Shown here: positions 25,701 to 32,342 of the stretch, piece after piece | Position numbering within the stretch: the stretch's first letter is position 1 | Layout: every line of letters starts with the position of its first letter | IMG/VR virus record: IMGVR_UViG_3300042935_000445 | Coordinates: 1-32,342 of that record | DNA: 32,342 bases | DNA from: a virus | Strand: one strand, 5' to 3' | Notes under the pieces: model-generated | The model's input: only the letters and a program-made list of their open reading frames with translations | What the model was told of the DNA's origin: nothing | Databases searched by the model: none | Translations under genes and position numbers: made by a program

Positions 25701-28106
25701 TATATTGTAGATAGTGGTGGTCAGTATATTGATAATTCACTTATGACTTTAAGTGGTGCTGTAACTACACATGGTCCAGAAGTTAATTATAATAATGATG
25801 CAAAAACAGTTGCTTTTAGAAATTCAATTGCAAGTCACTATGCTGGTTTAAAGTTTAGACTTGAAAATCAATATGGTCAACTAAGAAACATTAATCAAGT
25901 TGTGATAACGGCTTGTGAACAAGTAATTGATTATGCTAATATCCAAACATCTTCTTATGGATTAACTTGTCCTACAGGAACACAGTTTCAATATAAGATT
26001 CCTTTAACAGAAGTAATTTTTGGAGGTGATACTTATATAAATAGGTTTACAGAAAAGAATATTATGTTGTTCTTTTATGATTGGTTATATGGTGTGCCTA
26101 ATGGTACTGAGTATAATTACTATTTAAATCAAATGATTCCTTCGCCAAGATTTTGGGTAAATAGTGAACCTTGGGATATTACTGAGTTAAATGTTACAAA
26201 CATTCAAGACTTATTAGCTGGTAACTTAACTGGTTCAGGTCCATTGCCAACATCTTACTATGATTTAGATTCTACACATTATAATCCTAACAATGGTAAC
26301 TTTGGTTTCTTTACTGGTTTTGTATCTCCAAGAAATGGTTACTTCTATACAGGAGCCCATGGTATTAGAGATTTCTTTGTAGAGTCTGATGTATTAGTAG
26401 ATTTTAGAAGTAGAGGTGTATTTGATTATCAAAAGTTCTATAGTAAATATATTTTTACAAACTTAGAGATTCTATTTGATATGAATCCAGATATAATTAC
26501 AGCAGGTAACTTCTATAATTATAACTATTCATTTAGTGCTAACAAGTTCTTTAATCAATATATCCAAGGAGGAGTTTTACAGAATCCAAACTATGACCCT
26601 CAAGTATCTTTATTATGTTATACATACTATCCTAATAGAGTTTACTATTCTCTATATCAAAAAGAAAGAGTATATGCTGATAACTGGTTTATATTCTTAT
26701 CATTAAATTATGCTGAGTTTAAAAGTAAAATTACTAGTGTAAAGAACTTTGCTAAAACTGGTATGTTTGTTACTTTTCAAGATGATGCTCCATTGCTTTA
26801 TCAAGGTGTTGATACTTTACAATTAGCAGATAGTGGTACAAAAGTTACTGTAGGTGACGGAGGTTTGTTTACACAAGCTCCTCAAAATATTATAGCATCA
26901 GATAGAACGTATGAGTATGGTTCTTCACAAAGTAGATATGGAGTAATTTCTACTCCAGCTGGTCTTTTCTATATATCTCAGAATCAAGGTAAGATATTTG
27001 CATTTAGACAAGGTCTAGAAGAAATATCTCAATCTGGAATGAAATGGTGGTTTAATCAATTCTTACCATATAAGTTAACTGAAGATTTTCCAGACTATCC
27101 CCATACTGATAATCCTGTAGCAGGAGTAGGTTGTTCTGCAAGTTATGATAATCAAAATAGTATATTGTTTTTTTCTAAAAAAGATTATAAGTTAAAAACG
27201 GAATATCTTACATCAGTTACATACAGTGAAAATACTGATACTTTCTTTTTTGAAAATGCTGTAGGTTTTAAAACAGGATTTAAAATAGATAGTGACTATG
27301 CTAAACTTTTCTTTGATGATGCTTCCTGGACAATAAGTTATGATCCCAAAATGCAGTACTGGTTAAGTTTTCATGATTGGCATCCAAGTATCTATCTTCC
27401 AAATAAAGGTAATTTTTCAACAATAGTTAAAAATGGTATTTGGAAACATGGTTATGCATGTAATGATTTTTGTAATTTCTATGGAGAGCAATATCCTTTT
27501 GAAATTGAGTTACCATTTATTACTGGACAGAACATAACAACATTAAAAAGCTTTGAGTATTACTTAGAATGTTACAGAAGAGATACTAATTACTGTATAG
27601 ATCAGTTTCATGTATTAGATTATAACTTTGATCAAGCTGTAGTATATAACTCAGAACAAGTTTCTGGTTATCTAAATCTTAATATCTTTCCTAAAAATAA
27701 TGTTACTCTTAGTCAGCAATATCCTAAACTGAACCAATCTAATCTTCAGTCTTTTGATATCTTATTTTCTAAAGAAGAACAAAAATATAGATTTAATCAG
27801 TTCTGGGATATTACTAGAAATAGAGGAGAGTTTCCAAATGGATCTGGTTATCCACCAACAGGTCAGTTAATACCAGATACAACTGTATTATTAGGTAACT
27901 ATCAAGAAAATCATATATGGATAACAGAACCAAATGGCTATGTTAAAAATCTAAATCAAACTTCTTTAGATTATGCTAAACCTCAAATGCAACATAAGAA
28001 GTTTAGACACTATATTAATTTCTTGAATCTATCTAAAGCAGATTCTAGAAATACAAATATGATATTAAGAATTATCAATACTAAAAATCAATATTCACCA
28101 AGGTAA
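22722..28106 (+). CDS. Muzzle/stabilisation-like giant tail protein
   Basis: A 1794-residue protein, the largest in the window. The N-terminus (SRIFIKGLNKDSDPLFVQEG then MWTHARNTTNNTAEGDVGTL) matches the gm-x-x-DssP...y-x-x-a-x-N start of crAss-like muzzle/stabilisation proteins as I recall them. So do YGVISTPAGLFYISQNQGKI (about 1400-1425), WTISYDPKMQYWLSFHDWHP (about 1535-1554), NFSTIVKNGIWKHGY, and CNFYGEQYPFEIELPF (about 1583-1598). Such proteins cap the short tail and face the cell envelope. A region near 741-910 has two hydrophobic segments (VWSVIGGLLNVLLNAL; ISQIAFFFLEGAQATVDILY) that interrupt the beta-rich body. The TAA overlaps the next ATG, linking it to the SET-HAD protein. Confidence 0.78.
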   Translation: MAKQDGQDQSSQTSRIFIKGLNKDSDPLFVQEGMWTHARNTTNNTAEGDVGTLSNEESNYLCAQTGQTLNSTHTYIVGAINLFADKWIIYTAAYDASNTVSINSEIGLFESDLCLYRPIVQDPCLNFSKLDLITGAARRKQDCSWGVYWADGLNPDRYLNVGDPQLWPDNSFSWIGNNYYSNGVIVDFLWPGVQWEEKCLLISSGTNPNNPATCYDCHPINKLDCDATRLARLTTTPCVEVVLGDQSGTLESGSYAATIAYTINQQRVTNYFSMGYPQPVFTEIPNQGSIKVKVNADDAHFDEYELVIIARINDATLSVKIGNYSSRITEITLDQIKATLAVVPETELLINNPEIEKSEQIAEVNNYLLRVAPTTRFDFNYQPLANKIQAEWVAVEYPEDYYIKGGKNTTYLRDEVYAFFIRWIYNTGDKSASYHIPGRAAEEYFPNVYEDGTYSDINTLQGDTLLYQTINTASVTSLTNITLPDGGVEVASGKMGYWQSSESYPDNQAEVWDSNFHCWTQTVLPNGDPDLRYNLCGTFIRHHKMPDNITNYNGIPNSITNHFVKKNNKFYIRNLGVRFKNIILPKDNDGNEIPGIVGYEILRGSRWGNKSILAKGMINNFRDYEILGTSVTNLQNSKITGLYANYPFNAIRPQLNTSDPNNDNYNLNDPYIFAHDSDNNKYNQSVPQDIVSFHSPDTSFNNPALTTSEVKLYGQLIGTAEQQFIEPSLHPEFKLLGNTALVWSVIGGLLNVLLNALKDRNISTNTAIYNEPYAKYPVWTVTTPGAGGTTGVTANNDLSANIVAASAWNGFNSAYTTYLSTGGSLLEALGVAPITLDEIWKTTSETLNNGGLYTPVTLQDALNGYAQLAAIDNAFISAVATTLGIGNTISQIAFFFLEGAQATVDILYTIARYRQYALEQIGHGEYDSISPPNNAARKRFNMAFGTYVYDSIQDIPEYQSGGNTIRYRINNTKRPKLVVVRTTDAQGNSRGPNYIVDSGGQYIDNSLMTLSGAVTTHGPEVNYNNDAKTVAFRNSIASHYAGLKFRLENQYGQLRNINQVVITACEQVIDYANIQTSSYGLTCPTGTQFQYKIPLTEVIFGGDTYINRFTEKNIMLFFYDWLYGVPNGTEYNYYLNQMIPSPRFWVNSEPWDITELNVTNIQDLLAGNLTGSGPLPTSYYDLDSTHYNPNNGNFGFFTGFVSPRNGYFYTGAHGIRDFFVESDVLVDFRSRGVFDYQKFYSKYIFTNLEILFDMNPDIITAGNFYNYNYSFSANKFFNQYIQGGVLQNPNYDPQVSLLCYTYYPNRVYYSLYQKERVYADNWFIFLSLNYAEFKSKITSVKNFAKTGMFVTFQDDAPLLYQGVDTLQLADSGTKVTVGDGGLFTQAPQNIIASDRTYEYGSSQSRYGVISTPAGLFYISQNQGKIFAFRQGLEEISQSGMKWWFNQFLPYKLTEDFPDYPHTDNPVAGVGCSASYDNQNSILFFSKKDYKLKTEYLTSVTYSENTDTFFFENAVGFKTGFKIDSDYAKLFFDDASWTISYDPKMQYWLSFHDWHPSIYLPNKGNFSTIVKNGIWKHGYACNDFCNFYGEQYPFEIELPFITGQNITTLKSFEYYLECYRRDTNYCIDQFHVLDYNFDQAVVYNSEQVSGYLNLNIFPKNNVTLSQQYPKLNQSNLQSFDILFSKEEQKYRFNQFWDITRNRGEFPNGSGYPPTGQLIPDTTVLLGNYQENHIWITEPNGYVKNLNQTSLDYAKPQMQHKKFRHYINFLNLSKADSRNTNMILRIINTKNQYSPR

Positions 28107-31100
28107 TGAAAAAAGTTAAAGCCGGAAAGTCTAAGATTCATGGTAATGGATTAATAGCAGATGAACCAATTAGAAGAGGAGATGTAATAGAACTAGTTCA
28201 TACTATTAGAGAAATTGAACCGGGTGTGAAAAAAACAACTCCTACATTACTTGGTAGAAATTATAATCATTCTGAAGAGCCTAACTCTATGAATGTTATA
28301 GATGGTGATAACAGATATTTAGTAGCTTTAAAAGAAATTGAAGTTGGTGGAGAAATTACTACTGACTATAGAAACAATCCAGATTTAGAACAACCTGATT
28401 CTTTTACTAGCAATGATAACTATGTTTCATTTGACTATGATGATACTCTAACTACACCAGAAGGTTTTAAGTTAGCTAAACAAATGGTTAAGGATGGAAA
28501 CAATCTTTATGTTATTACAGCAAGAGATAAGATGTCTCCTCAAATGATTGAGAGAGCTGAGGCTGCAGGTATCCCAAAAGAAAATATTATACTAGCTGGA
28601 TCTGATGAACAGAAAGTTAAGATAGTAAAAGATAATAATATTAGCAAACACATAGATAATAAAGAATCTGTTATAAAAGCATTAGGAAAAACTGGAGAAT
28701 TATTTAATCCAGGTAAGTATCCTAATTTAAAAGCTGACTTTATTGAAATGGATTTATCAGATGAGGATCTTAATCAACTTAAGAAAGGTGGTTTTATTAT
28801 TGATCAATATCCAGATGGAGGCATTGTAGAATATAATGGTTATAGATATAGAAAAGATAATAGTGGAAATTGGATATTTGCTGATTCTGGTGCACCTGTA
28901 ACTGATAAGATGGTGATATATAAATTACCTTATGAAGGCAAACCTGTTGGATCACCTGTAGTACAGGCAGCACCTAAACCAAAACCTATATCTACAGTTA
29001 CAAAACAACAGCAATTAGAAACAATTAAAAACTCTCCTGTAATTGCAGATCAAAGAAAAGCAAATGAATTACAAGATGCAATAAGAAATGAAAACGTATA
29101 TTTTCCTAAAGGAGAACCAGCAGAAGATGAGCCTGGAGGTGTAGAAGGTGCTATCAATTCAGCATTGGGTTATCCAATGGCTAAAGCAGCTCTATCTTCT
29201 GAGTTTGCTTCAAATGAAGGACAGGTTGACAATTATAGACATGCTAATGCAGGAAGATATACTGCAGAAGCAATTAAAAATATGACAGGTAATATACCTT
29301 ATCTATCTGATGCAGCAGCTATTATAGGTGCTAATGCTTTAGGGTTAGGACATGAAGTAGGTTCTTTTTTTACAAACAGTGATGATACTAGACCTTGGAC
29401 ATCAAAGTTAAAAGAGTCTGGAGAAGACATGTATAATAACTTTATTGGAACTACTATTGGTGTAAGTGATATGCCATCAGTAGAAAAAACAGATAAACTA
29501 TTAAATCTTTCTTATACTAATCAACTACCTGATGGTTATGTTAAAGATCCTAGAGCTCCAAAAAATGTTCCTAATAATATGTATTTTAAACATGGCCCTA
29601 ATGATCCTGGAAAATATAAGCCAAGATATCCAGATGGTGGTCAAACAAGACCTGTTCAAGGTATGGCAAAACCTCTTGCACCCTTAGCAATAAGACAAGA
29701 ACAAGTTAAAGTTTTAAAAAATTCTCCAAAAGTTGCTGATCAAAAAAAATACAAAGCAGTTCAAGATGAAGTAAAAGCTAAAGCAGCAATACAAAAAGCA
29801 TCTAAGCAATTAGATGAATTACAAAAAGATGCATTACCTCAACATGAACAACCATTAGTTGCACAAGATTGGATTTGGACCCTACCTATGATGGGAGGAT
29901 CAGCAATGAAGAGTGCTGGTACAGCTATTGCAGATGGTATGGGTGCAGTAGGTACAAAGGTTATGCCTTATATTACAGGAGCATTAGAAACTTCAATACC
30001 AGGAATGGCATCTATTCCAGGTGCTACAGTAGGTAATGCTATTGCATCTGGTTTTGCAACTGATGCTATAGTAAATAGATTACCAGAAGGAGTTACTCAA
30101 CTTAATAATGGACAGTATATAGATGCAACTGGAAATATTTTAACAGGTGTACTTGATGTAGCTGGAGCAGGTATGATGTCCCCAATGTATCAAGGAGCTA
30201 AATCAACAGCATCAGAACTTGCTAGATTTTTTGAAGGAGTACCTAAAGAATTACCTGGTTCACCTAATTCAAAGTTTTTTAATACTCTTTCAAATTCTGA
30301 GATTCCACAAATAAATCCACAAACAGGATTACTTCAAGTAAATAATACTACTTCATTAAGTAGTGTATTGCCTAGAACATTTAAAGAAACATATATTCCA
30401 GATTTTAAAAGTGCGGAAGGTTTATCTGAAGATGCTATTCCTTATCTTTTGCCTCAACAAGAATTGATGACAAGAGCACCTTGGAGATATCTAAGTAAAG
30501 ATCAAGAAATAATGAATAGTTTTAAATCAGGTATGCGTGCTCAAGAACGTCCTGTAGAAATTCCTAAAGAGTTTAATACTCAAGAAGATATTATGGCTAG
30601 AGCTTTAGGCAAACCATTACCTGAAAGAGCTTCATTAGAAAGTTTAAAACCTAAAATCTATTATGATATAGATGGTAATGTTATAGATGATCCTTTAAAA
30701 TCTGGTTTTGATGCCAACTTTTTAACTAGACCTTTAACTCCATTTACTAAAAATGAGTTAACAACATTGCCTAACAAAAATTTAAAATATAGAAAAATTG
30801 GTAATAAAGCTGGATTACAAGATTTAATTAATAAAGGTGGAGCACAAGCTCCTGCACCAATGAGAATGAAATCAGGATTAACAGCAGATACACCATTTTT
30901 TGGAATGGGAAAAAAACCGAGTGAAGATTATAAAGGTATATTTGCAGTTGAGTTAAAACCTGATAATTCTAAATATAACTGGTCATCAAGAGTTGCTGGA
31001 ACAGATAATTATGGTGTAGCACCATTTGATAAAGTTACAGGTAGGTCTATTAAAAACATTCCTCTTGAAGATTTAAATGTTTATAGAAAAAAATTCTTAA

Positions 31101-31384
31101 GTAATAACTATAAAAAACTAGATCCTAATAATTTAGAAGCAGGTTTAAAATATGCTCAAGCTCAAGTACTTGCTGAACAAGCTTATAAATGGGGAATAAG
31201 AGGAGTAACTGCTGATCAAATATTTAATGATGGTGAATATAGAAAACAATTACAAGAAGTGATATCTAATAAACTTATAGATAATAAAAAAGAAGGAGGA
31301 TCTTTAAACTATATGGTGAAAGAACTTACTCAAGAAGAAATAGAAGAATATAGAAAAGGTGGTTGGATAGTAGAAGACTACTAA
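28106..31384 (+). CDS. SET domain-HAD domain-cargo fusion protein
   Basis: A 1092-residue fusion. Residues 1-95 are a SET methyltransferase domain: KSKIHGNGLIA opening, NHSEEPN at 54-60, and YLVALKEIEVGGEITTDY ending at Y88, the usual catalytic Tyr position. Residues 104-197 are a HAD-type hydrolase: DYDDT at 110-114 (acidic D110 and D112), T138 in YVITAR, K170, and HIDN at 182-185. After an NGYRYRKDNSGNWIF beta segment come two related helical blocks (302-329, 531-560). A Gly/Ala-rich hydrophobic region (about 594-700) could insert in membrane. A C-terminal domain (YRKIGNKAGLQDLINKGG ... YKGIFAVELKP) is of unknown fold. KGG motifs occur at 227-229, 1068-1070 and 1083-1085. An ejected virion enzyme is the favoured guess. 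Confidence 0.72.
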   Translation: MKKVKAGKSKIHGNGLIADEPIRRGDVIELVHTIREIEPGVKKTTPTLLGRNYNHSEEPNSMNVIDGDNRYLVALKEIEVGGEITTDYRNNPDLEQPDSFTSNDNYVSFDYDDTLTTPEGFKLAKQMVKDGNNLYVITARDKMSPQMIERAEAAGIPKENIILAGSDEQKVKIVKDNNISKHIDNKESVIKALGKTGELFNPGKYPNLKADFIEMDLSDEDLNQLKKGGFIIDQYPDGGIVEYNGYRYRKDNSGNWIFADSGAPVTDKMVIYKLPYEGKPVGSPVVQAAPKPKPISTVTKQQQLETIKNSPVIADQRKANELQDAIRNENVYFPKGEPAEDEPGGVEGAINSALGYPMAKAALSSEFASNEGQVDNYRHANAGRYTAEAIKNMTGNIPYLSDAAAIIGANALGLGHEVGSFFTNSDDTRPWTSKLKESGEDMYNNFIGTTIGVSDMPSVEKTDKLLNLSYTNQLPDGYVKDPRAPKNVPNNMYFKHGPNDPGKYKPRYPDGGQTRPVQGMAKPLAPLAIRQEQVKVLKNSPKVADQKKYKAVQDEVKAKAAIQKASKQLDELQKDALPQHEQPLVAQDWIWTLPMMGGSAMKSAGTAIADGMGAVGTKVMPYITGALETSIPGMASIPGATVGNAIASGFATDAIVNRLPEGVTQLNNGQYIDATGNILTGVLDVAGAGMMSPMYQGAKSTASELARFFEGVPKELPGSPNSKFFNTLSNSEIPQINPQTGLLQVNNTTSLSSVLPRTFKETYIPDFKSAEGLSEDAIPYLLPQQELMTRAPWRYLSKDQEIMNSFKSGMRAQERPVEIPKEFNTQEDIMARALGKPLPERASLESLKPKIYYDIDGNVIDDPLKSGFDANFLTRPLTPFTKNELTTLPNKNLKYRKIGNKAGLQDLINKGGAQAPAPMRMKSGLTADTPFFGMGKKPSEDYKGIFAVELKPDNSKYNWSSRVAGTDNYGVAPFDKVTGRSIKNIPLEDLNVYRKKFLSNNYKKLDPNNLEAGLKYAQAQVLAEQAYKWGIRGVTADQIFNDGEYRKQLQEVISNKLIDNKKEGGSLNYMVKELTQEEIEEYRKGGWIVEDY
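29009..29095 (+). repeat. Internal repeat copy 1 (KNSPVIADQ block)
   Basis: Residues 302-329 (QQLETIKNSPVIADQRKANE...) match residues 531-560 of the same protein in the pattern Q-x-x-x-x-x-KNSP-x-x-ADQ-x-K-x-x-x-x-QD. The copies are diverged, so this is an old duplication. It is a protein-level repeat of unknown role, possibly a helix-capping or binding element. Confidence 0.6.
29696..29785 (+). repeat. Internal repeat copy 2 (KNSPKVADQ block)
   Basis: Second copy, QEQVKVLKNSPKVADQKKYK followed by AVQDEVKAKA. It is preceded by DGGQTRPVQGMAKP, a segment similar to the start of the 249-residue Lys/Pro-rich protein, so the module (GG, RPVQG, KP linker, then helix) may be shared between virion proteins. 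Confidence 0.6.
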
Positions 31385-31410
31385 ACTTATAAAGTTTATT
31401 AGATAAATTG

Positions 31411-31442
31411 AAATTTAGTATATTTAATATATATCATATACC
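31411..31442 (+). promoter_or_regulatory. Promoter-like GTATATTTAATATATA element
   Basis: AAATTTAGTATATTTAATATATATCATATACC occupies the 58-base gap before the ATG at 31443. GTATATTTAATATATA resembles the 20400 copy with one extra T. Like the others it begins with a T-run and G/C-TATATT core. The gap also holds CTTATAAAG just after the preceding stop, a possible weak hairpin. Confidence 0.48.
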
Positions 31443-32342
31443 ATGAAAAAGAAAGTAAGAATATATAATCCACAGTATGCTCCAGGTGGTATAACTCAAG
31501 GAGATATCCAACAATATCTTATGTCTCAAAGTCAACAAGCACAACAACCTCAGATTACTGAAGACTCATTAGTAAATAGTATCTATGATGAGTTATCTTT
31601 ATTAGGAGATAAGTCAGGTTATGTTGATCAAGGAAGTATTGATGACTTAGCTGATAAGTTTCAACAAACATATGGTGTTGATAATGACTATATACTAAAC
31701 TTAGTAAATGAAGTTTACTCAACTTTAGCTCCATCTGACTATAAAAAAGATGTGTTTACTGCAGCGGCAGGTTCACCTGTTCCAGATTATATGAGTCAAG
31801 GACAAGATGACAATCAAGATGATTACCAACAAGATATGGAAGATGATAATCTTGCAGCAAATGTTGCAACATATGATGACTATTATGGTGATGATACAGA
31901 TATGACAGAAGCAAAATTTGGAGGGATATCTAGAAAGAAATTCATGAGAGACTTTATTAAAAAGGCTGAACTTGGAATGGAACAAACTAGTGAATCAATT
32001 ACAGGCACTAATGATACTGATGATGGTAGAAGTCAATTGGTAAAAGGTTTTGAATCTGGTATGAAAAAAGCTGTTGTAAAAGCTGTAGCTAAAAATGAAT
32101 TTGAAAAGAATCAAAAACAAATGTCTACTTATTTTGAACAAGGTGGTTTTTTTGATCCTACACGTACTGGAGATGATGAAGCTTATGCTCATCATTTAAA
32201 CTTAATGGCTACTGCAAATAAAGATATTTTTAGCCAACCTAATGTTATGATGGTTGGACAAGGCATGCAAAAGACAGGAGGCATGGTTATGAATCCTTTT
32301 GCTGATTCTTTTGGAGAACTACAAAAGTTTATGAATGGAGGT
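31443..32342 (+). CDS. Cargo-like virion protein, 3' truncated
   Basis: An open frame from ATG 31443 runs 300 codons to the edge of the window without a stop. The N-terminus MKKKVRIYNPQYAPGGITQG leads into a Gln-rich stretch and a helical region (SLVNSIYDELSLLGDKSGYV, YILNLVNEVYSTLAPSDYKK). An Asp/Gln-rich linker follows (QGQDDNQDDYQQDMEDD, then DDYYGDDTD). GG motifs recur (KFGGISRKKF, EQGGFFDP, KTGGMVM, FMNGG), as in the 28106 protein and the basic small proteins. No catalytic motif is visible in this part. It resembles the internal or ejected cargo proteins that follow the muzzle gene in crAss-like phages, inferred by position and composition. The start follows a promoter-like element. Confidence 0.7.
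   Translation, partial: MKKKVRIYNPQYAPGGITQGDIQQYLMSQSQQAQQPQITEDSLVNSIYDELSLLGDKSGYVDQGSIDDLADKFQQTYGVDNDYILNLVNEVYSTLAPSDYKKDVFTAAAGSPVPDYMSQGQDDNQDDYQQDMEDDNLAANVATYDDYYGDDTDMTEAKFGGISRKKFMRDFIKKAELGMEQTSESITGTNDTDDGRSQLVKGFESGMKKAVVKAVAKNEFEKNQKQMSTYFEQGGFFDPTRTGDDEAYAHHLNLMATANKDIFSQPNVMMVGQGMQKTGGMVMNPFADSFGELQKFMNGG

Noticed and set aside
30740-31384. ADP-ribosyltransferase toxin domain at the C-terminus of the SET-HAD protein
   Set aside because: The YRKIG...FAVEL outline is suggestive but no R-S-E or H-Y-E catalytic set can be assigned by eye, so it was left as unknown fold.

Overview
This window looks like the head and tail (virion morphogenesis) region of a tailed bacteriophage, probably one infecting a Bacteroidota host. 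Every gene is on the + strand and closely packed. Recognisable landmarks run in the usual order: terminase large subunit, portal, scaffold-like protein, major capsid protein, then neck and tail proteins. The DNA is strongly AT-rich. Starts lack Shine-Dalgarno sequences and instead follow A-rich leaders, some carrying AAAACCAAC, which fits Bacteroidota translation. Several neck/tail proteins (about 12.3-13.0, 15.4-15.9, 20.4-22.7 and 22.7-28.1 kb) resemble, from memory of the families, the connector, ring and 'muzzle/stabilisation' proteins of crAss-like phages (Crassvirales). The terminase is of a more divergent kind with a degenerate Walker A loop. I therefore call it crAss-like or a closely allied lineage, without naming a genus. 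Standard stop codons work throughout (mostly TAA, two TAG, one TGA), with no sign of stop-codon reassignment.

Layout. 1-492: 3' end of a gene next to the terminase. 495-5467: terminase large subunit and portal. 5561-8458: scaffold-like protein and major capsid protein, ending in a GAAA-loop terminator. 8536-9552: an unassigned, probably head-associated protein. 9565-12322: eight genes for short, very basic, Lys/Gly-rich proteins of types scattered through phages and giant viruses. 12326-13545: a connector-type protein and a Dps/ferritin-like protein that keeps the spacing of the Dps iron site. 13611-15320: a Cys-containing virion protein alone between a promoter-like element and a terminator. 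15396-20299: Cys-rich structural and fibre-like proteins, including one built from two alternating repeat types, closed by a third terminator. 20417-22715: ring-type proteins. 22722-28106: a 1794-residue muzzle-like tail protein. 28106-31384: a 1092-residue protein with an N-terminal SET methyltransferase domain followed by a HAD hydrolase domain and a long cargo-like body. 31443-32342: the start of another cargo-like protein running off the window.

The genes appear to act together: the terminase packages DNA through the portal into a shell made by the scaffold and capsid proteins; connector, ring and muzzle proteins close the head and form a short tail; fibre-like proteins decorate it; the basic small proteins and the long 28-32 kb proteins are candidates for internal DNA-associated or ejected cargo. 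Five gaps share a TATATTA-centred element that may be a phage-specific promoter, and three intrinsic terminators divide the region into expression units. No tRNA, integrase, lysis gene, prohead protease, CRISPR array or insertion sequence was seen.
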